Origin: Olivibacter sp. XZL3
GTDB taxonomy: Bacteria; Bacteroidota; Bacteroidia; Sphingobacteriales; Sphingobacteriaceae
Reading direction: 5' to 3'
Length of the DNA stretch: 64,000 bases
NCBI RefSeq assembly: GCF_004368405.1
Contig: NZ_SBJH01000062.1
Span: 1-64,000, forward strand
The notes under the pieces were generated by a model that had not been told where the DNA came from, ran no database searches, and saw only the letters and a list, made by a program, of their open reading frames with translations. A program made the translations under genes and the position numbers. Positions 54,601 to 63,074 of this stretch are shown here, piece after piece (position 1 is the stretch's first letter; every line of letters starts with the position of its first letter).

Positions 54601-54882
54601 GTGAGCAACTTTCAACCTAAGCCGGAAAAATATATAGACCCATTGAATGACTGGGGATTCCGTTATTATTTTGGTGAACCGAACAAAGAAATTTTGATGG
54701 CCTTTCTGAACGATCTTTTTGAGGGAGAAAAACGAATTATCTCCCTTGAATTTGGTCCTACAGAGCATGACGGAGATGAAGGTGAAATCTTATACTGCCT
54801 GATTTACTATTCTTATATGATTTGGCAAGCAATTGACCCGCAGCAAATAGACCTTAACTTCCTATTTAATCAGCTTAACTGA
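54601..54882 (+). pseudogene. Remnant of a PD-(D/E)XK nuclease family transposase (Rpn/PDDEXK_2 type)
   Basis: A 93-codon frame beginning with GTG. Its first 60 residues fit the N-terminus of Rpn-type transposase-like nucleases: KYIDPLNDWGFRYYFGEPNKEILMAFLNDLFEG matches the family opening with its D-x-GF-K/R-x-x-F core. The catalytic PD-(D/E)XK part should follow, but after ISLEFGPTEHDG the sequence becomes unrelated and stops, overlapping the end of the convergent regulator gene by 13 bp. Normal length is about 300 residues. It is probably a decayed mobile-element fragment and is unlikely to be functional. Confidence 0.65.
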
Positions 54883-57800
54883 TACTTCTTTTGAAATGCG
54901 TTTCTATATTTACGAACGTACTCAGAGGGTTTCATGCCAAATTCCTTTTGGAACTGCTCACGAAAATACTTCAGATCGTTAAAGCCCGCAATAATGGTCA
55001 CTTCGCTGATATTGACATCCTCCTTTAAAAGCGTTTGTGCCGCCTTCCGCAGTTTAACGAAACGCATAAATTCATTAGCTGTACGTCCCGACAGCCTCTT
55101 TATTTTTTTATAAAGTGCCGAATGGCTCATGCCGATTTCCGTTGCAAACTCCTTAATAGTAAACTCCTGATGTAGGTGATCCAGAATAATGTTTTCGCAG
55201 CGTTGCAGAAAGGCCACCTCTTCTTCTGATATACTTTCCTGCTTCGACAGAGTAATCTCTTCAAAGAAGTTCTCCTCCATCGTCTGCCGCTGTCTTAGAA
55301 GAGCCTGTACCCGCGCCTGCAGGTGATCCTCATTAAAGGGCTTGCTAATATAGTCGTCAGCACCCAGTTCTATGCCTTTAAGCTTGTTTTCCTCTGAGGT
55401 GCTGGCGGTCAGCAAAATTATTGGAATTTGCCGCCATCGTTTACTGGCCTTCATTTTCTCAACAAAGTCGAGTCCACCCGTTCGGGGCATCATCACATCG
55501 CATAACACCATATCCGGAATTTTATTCGCTAAGCTAAGAAGTGCTTCTTCTGCATCGCAAAAAGCAATGATTGAAAAGTCCATTTCAAAGAAAAGATAAA
55601 GGTAATTGATAACTTCCTTATTGTCATCAATGATCATCATTAGGGGTTTCGTATTGACGAGAGCGGCCGGTTCCACTGTGTTGCGCTCGTCATAAATCGA
55701 TTCGTCTGAATACAGAGACATTATGGGCTCTTCGAGGAGTTCCTCAAGAAAAGTCGATTTATGCCCGATATCTTCGTAAATAAGATGGTCTGCGATATGA
55801 CTCCGTCCTCTAGGCAACGATAGTACAAACGTAGCCCCTTTGTGCTGCATATCCAAATACTGCAAACTGCCTTGATGGTCTTCGGCAAACTTCTTAGACA
55901 AATATAAACCGATTCCAAATCCACTCTGCTGCGTCTGTGCGTGCCTTGCAAATTTTTGGAAGAGATCTTTCTGCTGCTCTTTTGCAATCCCACAGCCACT
56001 GTCTTCTACTCTTACCTGGACTTCCTGCGCGGAATAACGTAGCTGTAATCTTACGAAGCCTCCTTTGGGAGTAAACTTGAAAGCATTGGTCAGCAGATTA
56101 AATAGGATGATTTCTATTTTTTCGCGATCGGCATATATAGGTTCGGCCGATTCGGGCAATTCCAAATAAAAATCGATCTGCTCTAGCAAGGCCTGCTGCT
56201 CATAACATTGATAGATTTCCTGACAAAGCTCGCCGAGGTTTAGCGAAACAGGCTTTAAGCGATCCAATTCACTCTCCGCTTTTTTAAACAGCAGCAATTG
56301 ATCCACCATGCTCAACAAACGCTTGCTATTTCGGTATATTCCCTGCAACGTCGACTGATCCGCTGGATTATTTCTCAGTAGGGCTCTGAGCGGATTAATA
56401 ATGAGCGTTAGAGGCGTGCGGATCTCATGCGAAACATGGGTAAAAAAGGCCATTTTCTTTTCGTTCAGCTCGTGTTCCTTTTCTTTTTCCAATTTGGCCC
56501 GAGCCACCTCGTACCGCAATTGTAAACTGTTTCTTCGGTAACAGCGATAGGAAAAAAGCAACGCGCCCACTGTAAGGACATACAGCCCGTAAGCCCATCT
56601 AGTGGCCCACCACGGGGGCAATACGCGCACATACAGTAGCCTTTCCGCCTTAGTCCACTCACCATCAGCATCGGAAGCCTTAATATGCAGAACATATTTA
56701 CCGGGCGGTAATTTTCCATAATTAGCGCTACGGCTGTGCCCTACATAATTCCAATTCTCTTCCCAGCCTTCGAGATAAAAGGCATAGTTTATCTTATCCT
56801 GAAAGCTGTAATCGAGGGCGGCAAAATCCACCGATAAAACAGCACGATCGTGCGGCAGCTCCAGTTCGAGAATCTCACTTAACTCCTTCGCATTGACATT
56901 TAAGTCAAGAGTCTGTATCGGCTTGTTATTTATTCGGATAGCTGTAATATGTAACGGCGTATTGCAGGAGACCGATTTAATGTTTTCCGGACGAAAGATA
57001 TTGAATCCTTCAATACCCCCAAAAAGCAGCTCACCCGTTGACAACTTCAAGGCCGCATTATAGTTGAACTGGTTGCTTTGCAAACCATCGGCAGCGAAAA
57101 AATTCCGAAAACTTTTACTTTCCGGCGAAAATTCCGACAAGCCGTTGAAGGTACTTAACCACAGGTGGTGTCGTTTGTCTATCACTATATTCAGCACTGA
57201 GTTTTCCGGCAAACCATCCAGATCCGCATAGGTTTTAAAGTCTCCCTTTGCTTTATCAAAAAGTTTGAGGCCCTGGCCCTCAGTTGCCACCCATAGCTTC
57301 CCATCGCCACCTGGCTTAATATCACGTACCGCGCTGCCCATGCCAAACCATTCGTGCTGCTTACCCACCCGATCGATCTTTATTAAACTATTGAAATTAC
57401 CCCCCCATAACTGCCCTTCTTCATCTTCAGCGAGCGTCAGTATATTGGTAAGCTGGTGATCTACCAGTTCGAATATATCCTCTTTGCGGTTAAAACGATA
57501 GAGGCCGCCGTCCGAAAGGGCGCTGGCCCAAATACTTCCCTCGCGGTCTTTATAAAGAGACCATGTGTTTACTTCTTCATAATTATATTCGCTGTTAAAG
57601 CAGGTATATCGTTTAAACTGGTTTGAAGAACGATCAAGCTTGTTAATCCCCCCTCCATAAGTAGCCGCCCAGAGATTTCCTTCTTCATCCATCACCATAT
57701 TTACGACATAATTGTCACTTAGGCTCTGCCGATTTTCCGGGTCATGACGATAATTGGTGAAGGCATTTGCCCTTCTATCCCACAAACTTATTCCTGCACC

Positions 57801-58940
57801 ATCAGTCCCGATCCAAATGTTATTGCTATCTTGTTCACAGAATGAGAGGATAAAATTGCTGCTAAGTGCTTTCGCACTATGGCTATTTCGGCGCACGGAC
57901 GAGAAGCGGTTGGCTGTTTTATCTAAAATATTGAGGCCGCCTCTTAAGGTACCGATCCATTTGCGGTTCAAATTATCGGTATAAATTGCATAAACGGCAG
58001 CGCTGGATAATTGGTTTGGGCTTTCTCCTGCCGAAAAATGCAGGAGTTCTTTGGTTTTTGGATCGATACTGAACACTCCAGAGCCATCTGACCCCGCCCA
58101 TACAATTCCTGACAAATCTAAACTGATACTCGTAATAGGCCGATGACCGACCGCAGCGTTGTATTTATAGGTAAAGGAATCATTTCCCGTTTTTTCAAAT
58201 TGGTGCAACCCGTTGTTATTACCTATCCAGATTGCGCCCTCATGATCAAGCATCATACAGTTGGCCTGCCAAACAGCCCCATTGTACAGCTCCAGCGCGC
58301 CGCGTTCCACATTGTAACGGCATAAACCGACATTTTGCACAAATATCCATAGCCTATGATTTCCGTCTACCGCCGCTGCTTGTGCATGAAAAGCGTATAT
58401 CATTCGGCCTTCCCGTTGAAGGGGGATTTGATGTGCCTCCTTTGCCCCCGCTTCATAGCGGAATAGCCCTTCTCCCGCTGTACAGACTAATAGGCTGCCA
58501 TCCTGCAACTTCAACAGCGCATTAATCGGATGAGTGATTTTTTTTTGGATAAGCTGCGAATTGTTCTGCGGACTATAATATAAGGGAAAAAAGGACAATT
58601 TCGATTTGTCTAGGCGATAAATGCCCTGCTTTGTTCCCACCCACAGGTTCCCGTTTCCATCTTCGTCAATAGCGGAGATTCGATTGTTTGGCAAGGACAG
58701 CGAATCACGCAGGTTGTTTTTGAATACCTTAAATTCGTATCCGTCGTAACGGTTAAGGCCGTCGAAAGTTCCTAGCCACATAAATCCGTAGCGGTCTTGA
58801 TAGATCGTTGTAATGGAATTGTTTGATAAGCCTTCCCGCAGCCCTATTCGTTTAAACTGCGCATTAACCGTCAAACAAACGTTTATTAACAGCGCTGCGA
58901 CGAAGGCTATCTTGCAATATGGCGGGTTTAAGTAAGACAT
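54870..58940 (-). CDS. Hybrid two-component system sensor/regulator (HTCS)
   Basis: A 1356-residue one-protein two-component system. It has a signal peptide (1-27), two-component regulator propeller repeats (about 30-690; GFMWLGTFDGLNRYDG, GNLWVGTKQGIYRLDK and many more), a Y_Y_Y domain (about 700-770), a membrane helix (about 785-800), HisKA with the phosphorylated His in FFTHVSHEIRTPLTLIINP, an ATPase with NLLTNAFKFTPKGG and DSGCGIAKEQ, a receiver domain with acceptor Asp in MVLCDVMMPRTGG, and an AraC-type helix-turn-helix (about 1250-1350; AATLL-like repeat, NISEVTIIAGFNDLKYFREQF). All key residues are present. It should sense an oligosaccharide in the periplasm and switch on the adjacent SusC-SusD-GH16 operon. 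Confidence 0.95.
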   Translation of the reverse strand: MSYLNPPYCKIAFVAALLINVCLTVNAQFKRIGLREGLSNNSITTIYQDRYGFMWLGTFDGLNRYDGYEFKVFKNNLRDSLSLPNNRISAIDEDGNGNLWVGTKQGIYRLDKSKLSFFPLYYSPQNNSQLIQKKITHPINALLKLQDGSLLVCTAGEGLFRYEAGAKEAHQIPLQREGRMIYAFHAQAAAVDGNHRLWIFVQNVGLCRYNVERGALELYNGAVWQANCMMLDHEGAIWIGNNNGLHQFEKTGNDSFTYKYNAAVGHRPITSISLDLSGIVWAGSDGSGVFSIDPKTKELLHFSAGESPNQLSSAAVYAIYTDNLNRKWIGTLRGGLNILDKTANRFSSVRRNSHSAKALSSNFILSFCEQDSNNIWIGTDGAGISLWDRRANAFTNYRHDPENRQSLSDNYVVNMVMDEEGNLWAATYGGGINKLDRSSNQFKRYTCFNSEYNYEEVNTWSLYKDREGSIWASALSDGGLYRFNRKEDIFELVDHQLTNILTLAEDEEGQLWGGNFNSLIKIDRVGKQHEWFGMGSAVRDIKPGGDGKLWVATEGQGLKLFDKAKGDFKTYADLDGLPENSVLNIVIDKRHHLWLSTFNGLSEFSPESKSFRNFFAADGLQSNQFNYNAALKLSTGELLFGGIEGFNIFRPENIKSVSCNTPLHITAIRINNKPIQTLDLNVNAKELSEILELELPHDRAVLSVDFAALDYSFQDKINYAFYLEGWEENWNYVGHSRSANYGKLPPGKYVLHIKASDADGEWTKAERLLYVRVLPPWWATRWAYGLYVLTVGALLFSYRCYRRNSLQLRYEVARAKLEKEKEHELNEKKMAFFTHVSHEIRTPLTLIINPLRALLRNNPADQSTLQGIYRNSKRLLSMVDQLLLFKKAESELDRLKPVSLNLGELCQEIYQCYEQQALLEQIDFYLELPESAEPIYADREKIEIILFNLLTNAFKFTPKGGFVRLQLRYSAQEVQVRVEDSGCGIAKEQQKDLFQKFARHAQTQQSGFGIGLYLSKKFAEDHQGSLQYLDMQHKGATFVLSLPRGRSHIADHLIYEDIGHKSTFLEELLEEPIMSLYSDESIYDERNTVEPAALVNTKPLMMIIDDNKEVINYLYLFFEMDFSIIAFCDAEEALLSLANKIPDMVLCDVMMPRTGGLDFVEKMKASKRWRQIPIILLTASTSEENKLKGIELGADDYISKPFNEDHLQARVQALLRQRQTMEENFFEEITLSKQESISEEEVAFLQRCENIILDHLHQEFTIKEFATEIGMSHSALYKKIKRLSGRTANEFMRFVKLRKAAQTLLKEDVNISEVTIIAGFNDLKYFREQFQKEFGMKPSEYVRKYRNAFQKKYQLS

Positions 58941-58968
58941 GGCTGTAGGCTTTTTGTGCTAGTTCATT

Positions 58969-58999
58969 CAAACATAAGCATTACCCAGCTAAAATCAAA
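58969..58999 (-). promoter_or_regulatory. Consensus promoter of the HTCS gene
   Basis: The minus strand carries TTTG (58999-58996), a spacer of exactly 19 nt and TATGTTTG (58976-58969), a full match to the Bacteroidota vegetative promoter. The -7 box ends 28 nt before the ATG at 58940. This is the clearest promoter in the window. Confidence 0.75.
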
Positions 59000-59056
59000 T
59001 AGCAATCCGCTTAATAGTCTGACTTCACAGCTTTCCGCCGCTAGCCTTCCCTTAGC

Positions 59057-59219
59057 TTAAACCCAGATTACGCGTTAGGAATTAAAACGAAAGGGAATGA
59101 TCCAAAACAGGCATGAAATAGGGAACGAGACATACTGCGGTATGGCGAATGAGCTATTGAAATGGATGTAAAGGAGCATTTCATTGCAGTTCATGAGCTA
59201 ATGCGTATTCTGGGTTAAA
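59057..59219. mobile_element. Candidate MITE-like element with 22-bp inverted repeats
   Basis: The left arm (59057-59078) and the reverse complement of the right arm (59198-59219) agree at 19 of 22 positions. Both outer ends carry TTAA. The 119-bp interior has no reading frame and contains smaller hairpins (CATAC/GTATG around 59131, GAAATG/CATTTC around 59159). The right end lies 1 nt from the symporter stop codon at 59221. A small non-autonomous transposable element or an IS remnant is likely. A very long terminator-like stem is the alternative. Confidence 0.5.
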
Positions 59220-59220
59220 C

Positions 59221-60846
59221 TCATTCCTGATATAATTTATACGCGCTAGTTGTAGGCCGTTCCAGATGTAGGCGGTTGCTCTTTTCCTCCTGCCTTTTCG
59301 CTTTTTTCCATTTTGACCACCCACTGTATAATAAATTTTCGTTGATGGCCGGCTTGGGGAAGAATAAGCTGCAAATATAACCTACTACAACAACCAGCAC
59401 ATGACTATATACTCCAAGCATCAGTTTATGGTGTGTAAAGTTGAAGGCACCCAAATCTAACAACTTGCGTTTTTCGGCACCAACGCCAATTTCCGTAGAG
59501 GTTAAAAGTGCATAGGCAGTAAAAAATATGCACGTTATAATCGCTATATTCACTCCTTTTTCATTTGCTCTACTCGAAAACAATCCCAATAGGAACACCC
59601 CCACAATACCCCCCGAAAAAATAGCATACAAAGTAAAGATAACCCCTAAAATGCCTTCACTTCCTAAAAAAGCATACACAAATCCGATTGATATGGTAAT
59701 CAATCCCGAAAACAGGACCATCCACCTGCTACTTGCCAAATAGGCGCGATCTGTCTTTCCTGGACGCATTTTCTTATAGTAATCCTCTACACCTACCGCT
59801 GCCAGTGAATTAAGGTCGGCACTTAAACTACAGATAGCGGCCGAAATCATCGCGGCTAACACAAAGCCAACTACGCCTGTCGGCAGCTCGGTCATAATAA
59901 AATAAGGGAATACGCTGTTCGCGTTCACATGAGCGGGCAGTGGTTGCTGCGTATAGTAGACGAAAAGCGCGGTGCCTATCAACATAAACAAAGCCCAAAC
60001 AGGCACAGTAAGCAGGATACCAAGCAAGGAGGCACCGATGGCCCCTTTATCTGTCTTAGCTGTTAAATAACGTTGCACAACCGTTTGATCCGTACCATAT
60101 TTCTGTATACCATAGAAAAGCCCGTTAATGGCTACCACCACAAAGGTCAGGTGTTTAAAATCGAAATCGTAAGGGCCAAAACCGGTGCGATGATTTAGCT
60201 GCGCAACATGCCAGACTTCCTGCACGCCACCGTCTACCGCAAAAAAGATCAACAATAAACAGATGATACCACTTACAAAAAGCATAAAGCCCTGAAATAC
60301 ATCCAGCCAAATTACCGCCTCAAGTCCGCCAAGCAAATTAATCGTGATGATAATCGCCCCCGTACCTGCAATCACCCAAAAGGTGTTCGCGCCCGTCATA
60401 CTGCTTAGAGCAACCGCCAGCAGGTATAGCACCGTGCCCATGCCCGAGAATTGGCGTAGCACAAAGGCGATGGAGCTGTAATAGCGGGCAAACAGACCAA
60501 AACGCTTTTCAAAGTACTCGTAAGTGCTTAATCCAATTACTCTTCTGTACATCGGTACAATAAACCATATACTCACCAGCAAGACAACGGGCACCATCAA
60601 TCCCTGCACCAACAATATCCAATTGGAGGTGAAGCCTTCGCTGGGATAACCTAAAAAAGTGACACTACTTATCAGTGTCGCTAAAAGCGAAATTCCAATG
60701 GCCCAGGAAGGAATGCGGCCTCTTGCCGAAAAAAACGAGTGGGTAGACGTTTGATTTTTTGCATAACGCATGCCCATATACAGCGTTATCATAATCACGA
60801 TCACGATGATACCGTAATCAACCGCCCCTAATGCAGTTTTATTCAT
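59221..60846 (-). CDS. Sodium:solute symporter (SSS family)
   Basis: A 541-residue integral membrane protein with about 13-14 helices. The family shows in the first helices (YGIIVIVIMITLYMGMRYAK, SWAIGISLLATLISSVTFLGYPSEGF), in WLDVFQGFMLFVSGIICLLL and in AAMISAAICSLSADLNSLAAVGVEDYYKK, the conserved sodium-site and signature region. It is the last gene of an operon with DapA-, PdxA- and DUF1537-type enzymes and starts 39 nt after the kinase gene. Import of the sugar acid or organic acid used by that pathway is therefore expected. The ligand cannot be read from sequence alone. Confidence 0.9.
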   Translation of the reverse strand: MNKTALGAVDYGIIVIVIMITLYMGMRYAKNQTSTHSFFSARGRIPSWAIGISLLATLISSVTFLGYPSEGFTSNWILLVQGLMVPVVLLVSIWFIVPMYRRVIGLSTYEYFEKRFGLFARYYSSIAFVLRQFSGMGTVLYLLAVALSSMTGANTFWVIAGTGAIIITINLLGGLEAVIWLDVFQGFMLFVSGIICLLLIFFAVDGGVQEVWHVAQLNHRTGFGPYDFDFKHLTFVVVAINGLFYGIQKYGTDQTVVQRYLTAKTDKGAIGASLLGILLTVPVWALFMLIGTALFVYYTQQPLPAHVNANSVFPYFIMTELPTGVVGFVLAAMISAAICSLSADLNSLAAVGVEDYYKKMRPGKTDRAYLASSRWMVLFSGLITISIGFVYAFLGSEGILGVIFTLYAIFSGGIVGVFLLGLFSSRANEKGVNIAIITCIFFTAYALLTSTEIGVGAEKRKLLDLGAFNFTHHKLMLGVYSHVLVVVVGYICSLFFPKPAINENLLYSGWSKWKKAKRQEEKSNRLHLERPTTSAYKLYQE

Positions 60847-60885
60847 AATTTGGTTGTTTTTATTATCAGTTAGTATATTGGTATA

Positions 60886-62037
60886 TTACAGTATAAACCA
60901 AGAATAACTACCCGGCTTTAAAGTTATCCATATTTCTGGATCTTTATGCATATTGCAGCGAATTACCCCTGGACCTAATTCTTCTAAGGGCTTTAATTGA
61001 GTAATGTGCCGCTGTGCTAAGATAGCGTCCGCGGTTGCGCCGCCTTCTATCACAAGCTCGCGAACGAAAACTTCGTTCAATAAATTGTGAACCGCCTGGG
61101 CCATTTGCTCTCTTAAGAAACAGGGAGTTAAGCTTAGGCCCCTCAGTCCCTCGTTATCAAAGGCGACTATTGCTTTTTGGTGACAAGCGATCGCAGCCTT
61201 TACACGTTCTATCCAGTTATTCAGCAATTGCCCGTTCATTTTTTCTCCGGGTTGAACAATAGGAAGATAACATACCGGTTCATTAGCCATTCGCCAAGCC
61301 TGTACACGCTGTACGCTCTTCTCATAATTGCTACCACAAACGTATAAACAAGGCCGATTAAACCCAGAAAAGGTATCGCTCGCATCCTCTTTTTGGAAAC
61401 CTTGTCCCGCTATCTTCTGTGTTAAAAAAGCAATGAAGGCCGAAGATCCGCCCGCAAGCAACACATCATCCGGCACAAGCTGTATCCATTTCTCTACGTC
61501 CTCTTCGGTGAGCACTTCTCCCACAACAATGCCTTCTTCCGGAAAAATATCACGCCATGCCATTACCTGTACCTCTTCCCCTGCCCCCAACATGTGCAAC
61601 ACATCTGCGTTCTTTATCGGAAATTCAGGATCTTTTGAGAAGTGTGTTTCATGTATTTCCTGGCCTTGTACATAGTATTTCCCATTTTTGATTATTCGTC
61701 CTAAACGCGGATTTGCAGGAAGCAATAAAGCTCGTTTCATGTGCGTGTTAACAAGCTGCATATTTATTTCTGCCGTTACGTGTCCTCTCAATACGGAATC
61801 GACCTTTTTAAATAAAAACGAGTAAGGCAGCTGTTCTATCCATTTTAATGCACGACTGAGCTGTTCCATAGCCGCTTCTATCATAGAGCGGGTGTTGATA
61901 TTGATTACCAGCAGATCGGTCTCCGTGGAAAAAGCGACGCCTATTTGATTCGCAATTTCTACTCGCAGGTTATAACGTAAGCCGATACCTCCTAGTTCGG
62001 CAGCTCCGGTCAGATCGTCTGCAATTACAATAATCAT
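60886..62037 (-). CDS. Four-carbon acid sugar kinase family protein (DUF1537 type)
   Basis: 383 residues. The N-terminal domain starts with the family signature VIADDLTGAAELGG (about 4-17), with KKVDSVLRGHVTAEI near residue 75, the substrate-binding region. The C-terminal nucleotide-binding domain has LVIEGGATADAIL near 335. Known members phosphorylate D-threonate, L-threonate, D-erythronate or 3-oxo-tetronates. At 383 residues it is slightly short for the family (about 420). Its start overlaps the stop of the PdxA-type gene by 4 nt (ATGA), so the two are co-translated, matching the kinase-then-dehydrogenase pathway. Confidence 0.87.
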   Translation of the reverse strand: MIIVIADDLTGAAELGGIGLRYNLRVEIANQIGVAFSTETDLLVININTRSMIEAAMEQLSRALKWIEQLPYSFLFKKVDSVLRGHVTAEINMQLVNTHMKRALLLPANPRLGRIIKNGKYYVQGQEIHETHFSKDPEFPIKNADVLHMLGAGEEVQVMAWRDIFPEEGIVVGEVLTEEDVEKWIQLVPDDVLLAGGSSAFIAFLTQKIAGQGFQKEDASDTFSGFNRPCLYVCGSNYEKSVQRVQAWRMANEPVCYLPIVQPGEKMNGQLLNNWIERVKAAIACHQKAIVAFDNEGLRGLSLTPCFLREQMAQAVHNLLNEVFVRELVIEGGATADAILAQRHITQLKPLEELGPGVIRCNMHKDPEIWITLKPGSYSWFIL

Positions 62038-63074
62038 ATGCCGTAAATCTTGTTTAGTGCTAACTGCGTGGCAGCTTCAATGGCCAGTAACATGGCATCG
62101 TGACTGGCAACTCCTTTTCCCGCTATTTCGAAGGCCGTTCCATGGTCAACCGACGTACGAATAATCGGCAAACCCATCGTTATATTCACCCCTTTTACGC
62201 TGTCCATTTGCTGCTTTTCAGCATTCCATTTGAAACCGGTCAGTTTGAAAGGGATATGTCCTTGATCGTGATACATCGCCACAATCCCCCCGTAGTAGCC
62301 CGTGGCTGCTTTAGAGAAGAGGGTATCGGCCGGAACAGGTCCTTCTACATCGTAGCCTAATTGACAGGCAGCTGCTACGGCAGGCGCTATTTCCAATGCG
62401 TCTTCCGTACCAAACAGGCCTGAATCGCCTGCATGGGGATTTAGGCCCGCTACGCCAATCTTTAAATTCTTTACGCCCAAGCTCCTTAGACCTCCCTGTA
62501 ACAACTCGATAACTTCTAAGATCCTTTCTTTCTTTACTAAATCACAAGCTTCTCGCAATGAAACATGGGTTGAAACATGAATAACCCGCATTTTTTCTTC
62601 CACCAGCAACATTGCATATTTTTTTGTATTGGTGTAATGGGCATAAATTTCAGTATGTCCGGGATACGGATGCCCCGCTTCGCTGATCGATTTTTTATTA
62701 ATGGGCCCGGTAACCGTTGCATCAATCGCGCCCTCCATTGCCAAGTCAATCGCCTTTTTTACCGACTGGAAGGCTGCATCTCCCGCCGCAATCGATATTT
62801 GTCCGAAATGAATGGCATCTAAATCCGCCGGGCCCAGATCGTAGACATCGAGTTGCCCAACGACAAATTGAGCTTCTTCTATTCGCTTTATAGGGTTTAC
62901 GGAAGCAGGGAGCGCCAAGGCTTCTATGATATGCTGAAATACATTTGCATTTCCAATCAGTATCGGCCGACATATATCATAAAGCGGTTTCGAAAGCATG
63001 GCCTTCACAGCGATTTCCGGCCCAATACTAGCCGGGTCGCCCATAGTAATTCCGATGATTGGCTTTTTAGGCAT
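62034..63074 (-). CDS. pdxA2: PdxA-family 4-phospho-sugar-acid dehydrogenase (PdxA2 type)
   Basis: 346 residues. The PdxA signature GITMGDPASIGPEIAVKA opens the protein (8-25). The three metal-binding histidines are visible in YPGHTEIYAHY, GLNPHAGDSGLFG and AMYHDQGHIPFKLTGF. Classic PdxA oxidises 4-phosphohydroxythreonine in vitamin B6 synthesis, but PdxA2-type homologues beside DUF1537 kinases oxidise 4-phospho-D-threonate or -erythronate to dihydroxyacetone phosphate. The gene context (overlap with the kinase downstream and by 8 nt with the DapA-like gene upstream) strongly favours the catabolic role. The symbol marks that subfamily and is tentative. Confidence 0.87.
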   Translation of the reverse strand: MPKKPIIGITMGDPASIGPEIAVKAMLSKPLYDICRPILIGNANVFQHIIEALALPASVNPIKRIEEAQFVVGQLDVYDLGPADLDAIHFGQISIAAGDAAFQSVKKAIDLAMEGAIDATVTGPINKKSISEAGHPYPGHTEIYAHYTNTKKYAMLLVEEKMRVIHVSTHVSLREACDLVKKERILEVIELLQGGLRSLGVKNLKIGVAGLNPHAGDSGLFGTEDALEIAPAVAAACQLGYDVEGPVPADTLFSKAATGYYGGIVAMYHDQGHIPFKLTGFKWNAEKQQMDSVKGVNITMGLPIIRTSVDHGTAFEIAGKGVASHDAMLLAIEAATQLALNKIYGI

